From contig JBBCBC010000002.1 of the NCBI GenBank assembly GCA_037126765.1, forward strand, positions 44,458,889 through 44,522,888: DNA of 64,000 bases, in the 5' to 3' direction. The notes below the pieces were generated by a model that was given only the letters and a program-made list of their open reading frames with translations, was not told where the DNA came from and made no database searches. Shown here one piece after another: positions 61,053 to 64,000 of the stretch (position 1 is its first letter; every line of letters starts with the position of its first letter). The DNA comes from Stenogyne calaminthoides. Lineage: Eukaryota > Streptophyta > Magnoliopsida > Lamiales > Lamiaceae. The translations under genes and the position numbers were made by a program.

Positions 61053-61998
61053 GACGAGCAGGACAAACATGAAGGAAAAGCACACCATGTCCGACACAAA
61101 TTCATGAATCTTCTAGAAGAAATTCTAGCCAGCACTATTAAAAGATAGAAGATACGTTTCGAAACAAGTTGAGAAGTGGTGGCAACCAAAAGAGGTATGT
61201 GTCAATCTTTGAATAAGAACTGACAAAGACAAGGACATATGTCAAAATGAGGATTTAAAGCAAGAAGGCCAACACCGACTAGCTATGTCAGCACCTGTTT
61301 GGGATGGTAGTATAAATAGGTGTATTGATAGCTGAAGAAGGTGGAAGAAAAACAAGAGAAAAAAGAAAAAAATACTGCAAACATAGTAGAAGAAAATTCA
61401 GTTATCGAGAGAAAGTTGGTTTGGTATGCCTCCAGACGAAGTTTCCAGCACTCGATTCAGCTATCATTCTGCTGAATCGATCATCTGTCCTGGCGCTTGC
61501 TCTAGTACGAGCTTTATGCCCCATAAGACACTCCGAGCGCAGGTTGGCGCTCGTTACAGACTCAAGATGCTCGGCAGAGTCATGGTTGCCACTTCACGTT
61601 GCTCACTGCTTATGCAGTAGTAAATCACTAGTCCCCTACGCATCCCCAAAATCTCCTCCGAGGGGGTGGGATGTCTTGGTATCCGCTCGAAACGACTCGC
61701 AGATGCTGATGCTCAGGCATCTACAGAAGGGGACAAAAAGGTACGAGCAGAGGATTTTGCTCGCGCCTGATATAGGCGAGCAGGCGTGCTCGCCACATGC
61801 TCATGTCCTCGGCAGCCCGCATAATCGCAGCTTGTCCAGGAGGGCCAAACGTTGATGCTGCTGTTGCTCGAGCAAGTTACTTAAAGAGGAGTAGACAGGC
61901 TGATCCGCCTCATGCTTGTCAACATCAATTCCGCGGACGAGATGGGATCAGCTCGTGTCTATTTCAAGACAAGGTTTAAATTCAAAACCATAGTCTGA
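61053..61998 (+). other. 3' non-coding region of the Tat element
   Basis: It contains a TATA-like AGTATAAATAGGTG at about 61309 and an A-rich stretch after it. The sequence to 61970 has many GCTCG/CGAGC words. Several frames are open, but none is recognised. Confidence 0.4.
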
Positions 61999-62060
61999 TG
62001 TCTATAGTTATGTGTAATAGACAGTCTTTTTCAAATGTAAAAGTTGTAATAGAATACAAC
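61999..62060. repeat. two perfect inverted repeats
   Basis: TGTCTAT and ATAGACA flank an 11-nt loop (61999-62023). GTTGTA and TACAAC flank a 6-nt loop (62043-62060). They precede the larger array. Confidence 0.7.
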
Positions 62061-62113
62061 GTGTTGCAAAAATAATTTCGTTTGTTAAGTTTTTCTATTT
62101 GAAGCCTATCAGA

Positions 62114-62444
62114 GGTCGCACCTAAGCCAGACGACCAGAACAAAGATGAACGAGCCGAAGTTTATGTTCACCTGACGAAACAGTTCGTACTTAGATACCC
62201 GCAGCAAAGCGAGTGATGGGTAAGTAGTCGCAACTAAATAAAATGACTCGTGCTTACAGATACCCGCAGCAAAGTGAGTGATGAGTACGGGGTCGCAGCT
62301 AAATAAGACGACCCGAGTAAGAATAGTGATCGCGCCTAAATAAGACGATCACGAAACAAGAAAGGGGGGGTTGCATATAAGTTAACTCATCTGGTCGCAG
62401 CTAAATAAGACGATCAACCTGATTGCATCTCAATAAGACAATCA
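62114..62444. repeat. array of six 23-nt inverted-repeat motifs with covarying stems
   Basis: Cores start at 62114, 62226, 62291, 62328, 62393 and 62421. Each has a 5-base arm, a 13-nt centre close to CAGCTAAATAAGA, and a complementary 5-base arm. The left arms are GGTCG, AGTCG, GGTCG, GATCG, GGTCG, GATTG. The right arms are CGACC, TGACT, CGACC, CGATC, CGATC, CAATC. Pairs 1, 2 and 4 change on both sides in different copies; two intermediates are G-T. In four copies the stem extends one or two pairs further. Two copies are preceded by a GATACCCGCAGCAAAG segment itself enclosed by TACTTA/TAAGTA-type arms. Function unknown. Confidence 0.85.
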
Positions 62445-62703
62445 AAAAACCAAAGAAGTCAGGGTGGAACATAGACACAGATCATGTTCGAATTCATTCA
62501 GAAGAAAAGAAGCACAAACTAGGAAACAAGACAAACATCAACTGTTCATCAGCAACAAAATTCATCCTCGACGATCAGGTTAGAAGAAATTGTTCAACAA
62601 GCAAATTTAACCATTCAACAGCAAAATTGTTCAAACAAGAAAGAAGAAGACAAAAATTACACGATAGTTCAAAAGAAATTGTCCAGCAAAGCAAAAAGCA
62701 AAA

Positions 62704-64000
62704 TTAAGGAACAAATTCATTATTGGGGGTGGGCGGAAGCGATGTATCGAACAAATCCTGCCTCGTCTGCTCGGTCCCTTCAGGAGCAGCTCCTCCAGCA
62801 TCATCGTGCCTAGTCTGCTCGCCAGGTAGCACATTCTGCTCGTCTTCGGGAAGACCACTTTGTTCGCTCTGAATCTGATCAAACCCGTGCTCGGCTCGGC
62901 AAGCTTGATCGATAATACCTTCAACATTTGCGTCTGAATCATCTTCCTCATCCAAAATAGGATCATCAATCTCGATCCCATCAGGAAGATTAGAGAAATT
63001 GCACAGATCACTCAAATCAGATATTGGAAGGTTGCGATCCAGAGGGTTGTCGATCAGGTACTTCTCAAAATGCGTTACGAGCGGGGCAATCTGGTCGGCA
63101 GTAAGCGTGTGTCTAGCAGAACGGATGGCATTAGCAAAGGCACATATATAAGAGAAATTCGACATATAATCAACATACTCCTCAGTGTGCAATTTTAAAT
63201 TTTCAAGACCTAGACAAGTATTAGTCTCTTCAGCAGTGAGGAGTTGTTGGGCGAGCAGACTCTTTTCGCATTCTACAGTCTTGATGCCAGTTCTGAGTTT
63301 ACGGAGCTCAACGTTCAGCTCGTCCTGAACTCTCCTAATACCGACCACCTCCTCCTGAGCAAGGCCTAGCTCCTCCCTCGCTTGGCGAGCATCTTCCTGA
63401 GCTTGACAAGCATCCTCTTGAGCTTTGCGAGCCTCTGCTTGGGCTGAGGATACTTGACCCTGAGCCAACTTCACTTCATCTTGAGTTTTGCTCAGCTCGT
63501 TCATCTTCTCTTCGAAGCTTTTGATAAGAGCCACGTAGTTGGCATGAAGATTGGCGGACTCAGCATAATCTTTCTCAAGGAGAACCAAAGATTGGCCATG
63601 GTGCACTAGGCCAAGTCGCTTGGTTTCCAAAGGCTTTGGACCCTTAGTGGCTTCTTCGAGCTCAGTCGTCCATGCTCGAATGGGGGTCTCGCACGCCTTC
63701 TCTACATGCTCGGGGAAGGCCAGGAACATTGCGAACACTTGAAGAGCAGTAATAATCTTTCAATTCTGGCAACAGAGGCGCCAATCTATTCAACCTGCAT
63801 GTCCACCCGAGCAAACAAATGTGATCAAGCGACCAAATTAGATGGAACAAAGAAATACTCCAACAAGCGAGCAAACATACCTGTTCACCCGAGCAAGGTC
63901 CCATCCCAAAAATGATTTGTCTTCGGGAGAACGGAGCTGGGAACTCATAGGGGTCCAGGTTCGGGGTCCTGCAGGAGGTGGAGAAGATGTATCGACCTCC
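62704..64000 (-). CDS. antisense coiled-coil ORF of the Tat element, 5' end outside the window
   Basis: An open frame of over 330 codons runs against gag-pol and ends at 62704. The first ATG in the long frame is at 63729 (MFLAFPEHVEKAC); GTG at 63738 is unlikely. Layout: an N-terminal helical part, then a long coiled coil of heptads with repeated Ala-Gln-Glu units (ARKAQEDACQAQEDARQARE). A helical segment follows (YVDYMSNFSYICAFANAIRS), then an acidic tail (DDPILDEEDDSDANVEG). An upstream exon, 64000-63881, is open in one frame (PRTWTPMSSQLRSPEDKSFL, then GWDLARVNR) and ends at a GTATGT donor. The intron acceptor is ambiguous: phase fits best from CGG/GTGAAC at 63888 to TTGAAAG/ATT near 63764. 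Antisense extra ORFs are known in Tat elements; function unknown. It has no stop, unlike gag-pol. Confidence 0.6.

Larger units (their letters stand above)
53990..64000 (+). mobile_element. Ty3/gypsy retrotransposon of the Tat lineage, right end outside the window
   Basis: Order: LTR-like region, primer site, gag, protease, RT, RNase H, a second (archaeal-type) RNase H, integrase without a chromodomain, then a long 3' region with an antisense ORF. The extra RNase H between pol RNase H and integrase marks the Tat group (Ogre, Retand, Grande and relatives). No 3' LTR is visible. The left end is only approximate. Coding parts have several stops and frameshifts, so this copy is not autonomous. 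Confidence 0.85.

Noticed and set aside
61309..61980. 3' LTR of the Tat element
   Set aside because: It has a TATA-like motif and A-rich leader like the 5' LTR, but the remaining sequence does not match 53990-54969.
62114..62444. CRISPR array
   Set aside because: Spacing is irregular, the repeats vary in their arms, and this is a plant retrotransposon.
62423..62707. 94-codon plus-strand ORF after the hairpin array
   Set aside because: Lys-rich, low complexity, starts inside the last inverted repeat and has no recognisable domain.

Overview
This is nuclear DNA of a flowering plant. It has spliced genes with GT-AG introns, organelle-targeted PPR and ribosome-recycling factors, a DUF26 receptor kinase, plant B3 and UGT families, TGGGCC promoter motifs, nuclear tRNA genes, and dense Copia, Tat-type Ty3/gypsy, hAT, MULE and MITE elements. 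The protein families and the UGT75-like fragment fit a eudicot, perhaps an asterid; that placement is inference, because no search could be run.

The left part (1-27.6 kb) is gene-rich, and almost every gene is on the minus strand. In order: tRNA-Lys(CUU); a mitochondrial-type ribosome recycling factor (8 exons); a decayed DYW-class PPR gene whose DYW domain is split by a Tourist-like MITE; a gamma-glutamyltransferase (6 exons); a chloroplast PPR gene (EMB2453/PPR5 type); tRNA-Trp(CCA); a CPSF73-II/INTS11-like nuclease with a broken C-terminal region and a probable 2.6 kb intron in its 5' UTR; an orphan plus-strand leader cut off by a hAT element; a MULE with perfect 9-bp target duplications; and a cysteine-rich receptor-like kinase (7 exons).

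From 27.6 to 54 kb the DNA is repeat-dominated. It holds a 1.7 kb solo LTR with a CGACT duplication, a truncated B3 duplicate, a long-TIR element, an RNase H remnant, exons of a broken unrecognised gene, and a complete but dead 12.7 kb Copia element (LTRs about 1.85 kb, duplication AGTCA). A 3.6 kb hAT element (duplication GTTCCAAC) has inserted into the Copia gag. To the right are a UGT75-like pseudogene, a decayed hAT-like element (duplication CGTATACA), and one apparently intact gene with two B3 domains.

From about 54 kb to the right edge lies one Tat-lineage Ty3/gypsy retrotransposon. Its order is LTR, gag, protease, RT, RNase H, second RNase H, integrase. It is interrupted by stops and frameshifts, and its 3' LTR is not seen. 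Downstream of integrase it carries an antisense coiled-coil ORF that appears spliced and continues past the window. Between integrase and that ORF is a set of 23-nt inverted-repeat motifs with conserved loops and compensatory stem changes. That array is the least explained structure in the window.

The host genes are unrelated housekeeping, organelle and signalling genes and do not form a pathway. The transposable elements record a nested insertion history that has damaged several of them. Exon boundaries were placed by eye from reading frame, splice dinucleotides and family conservation.
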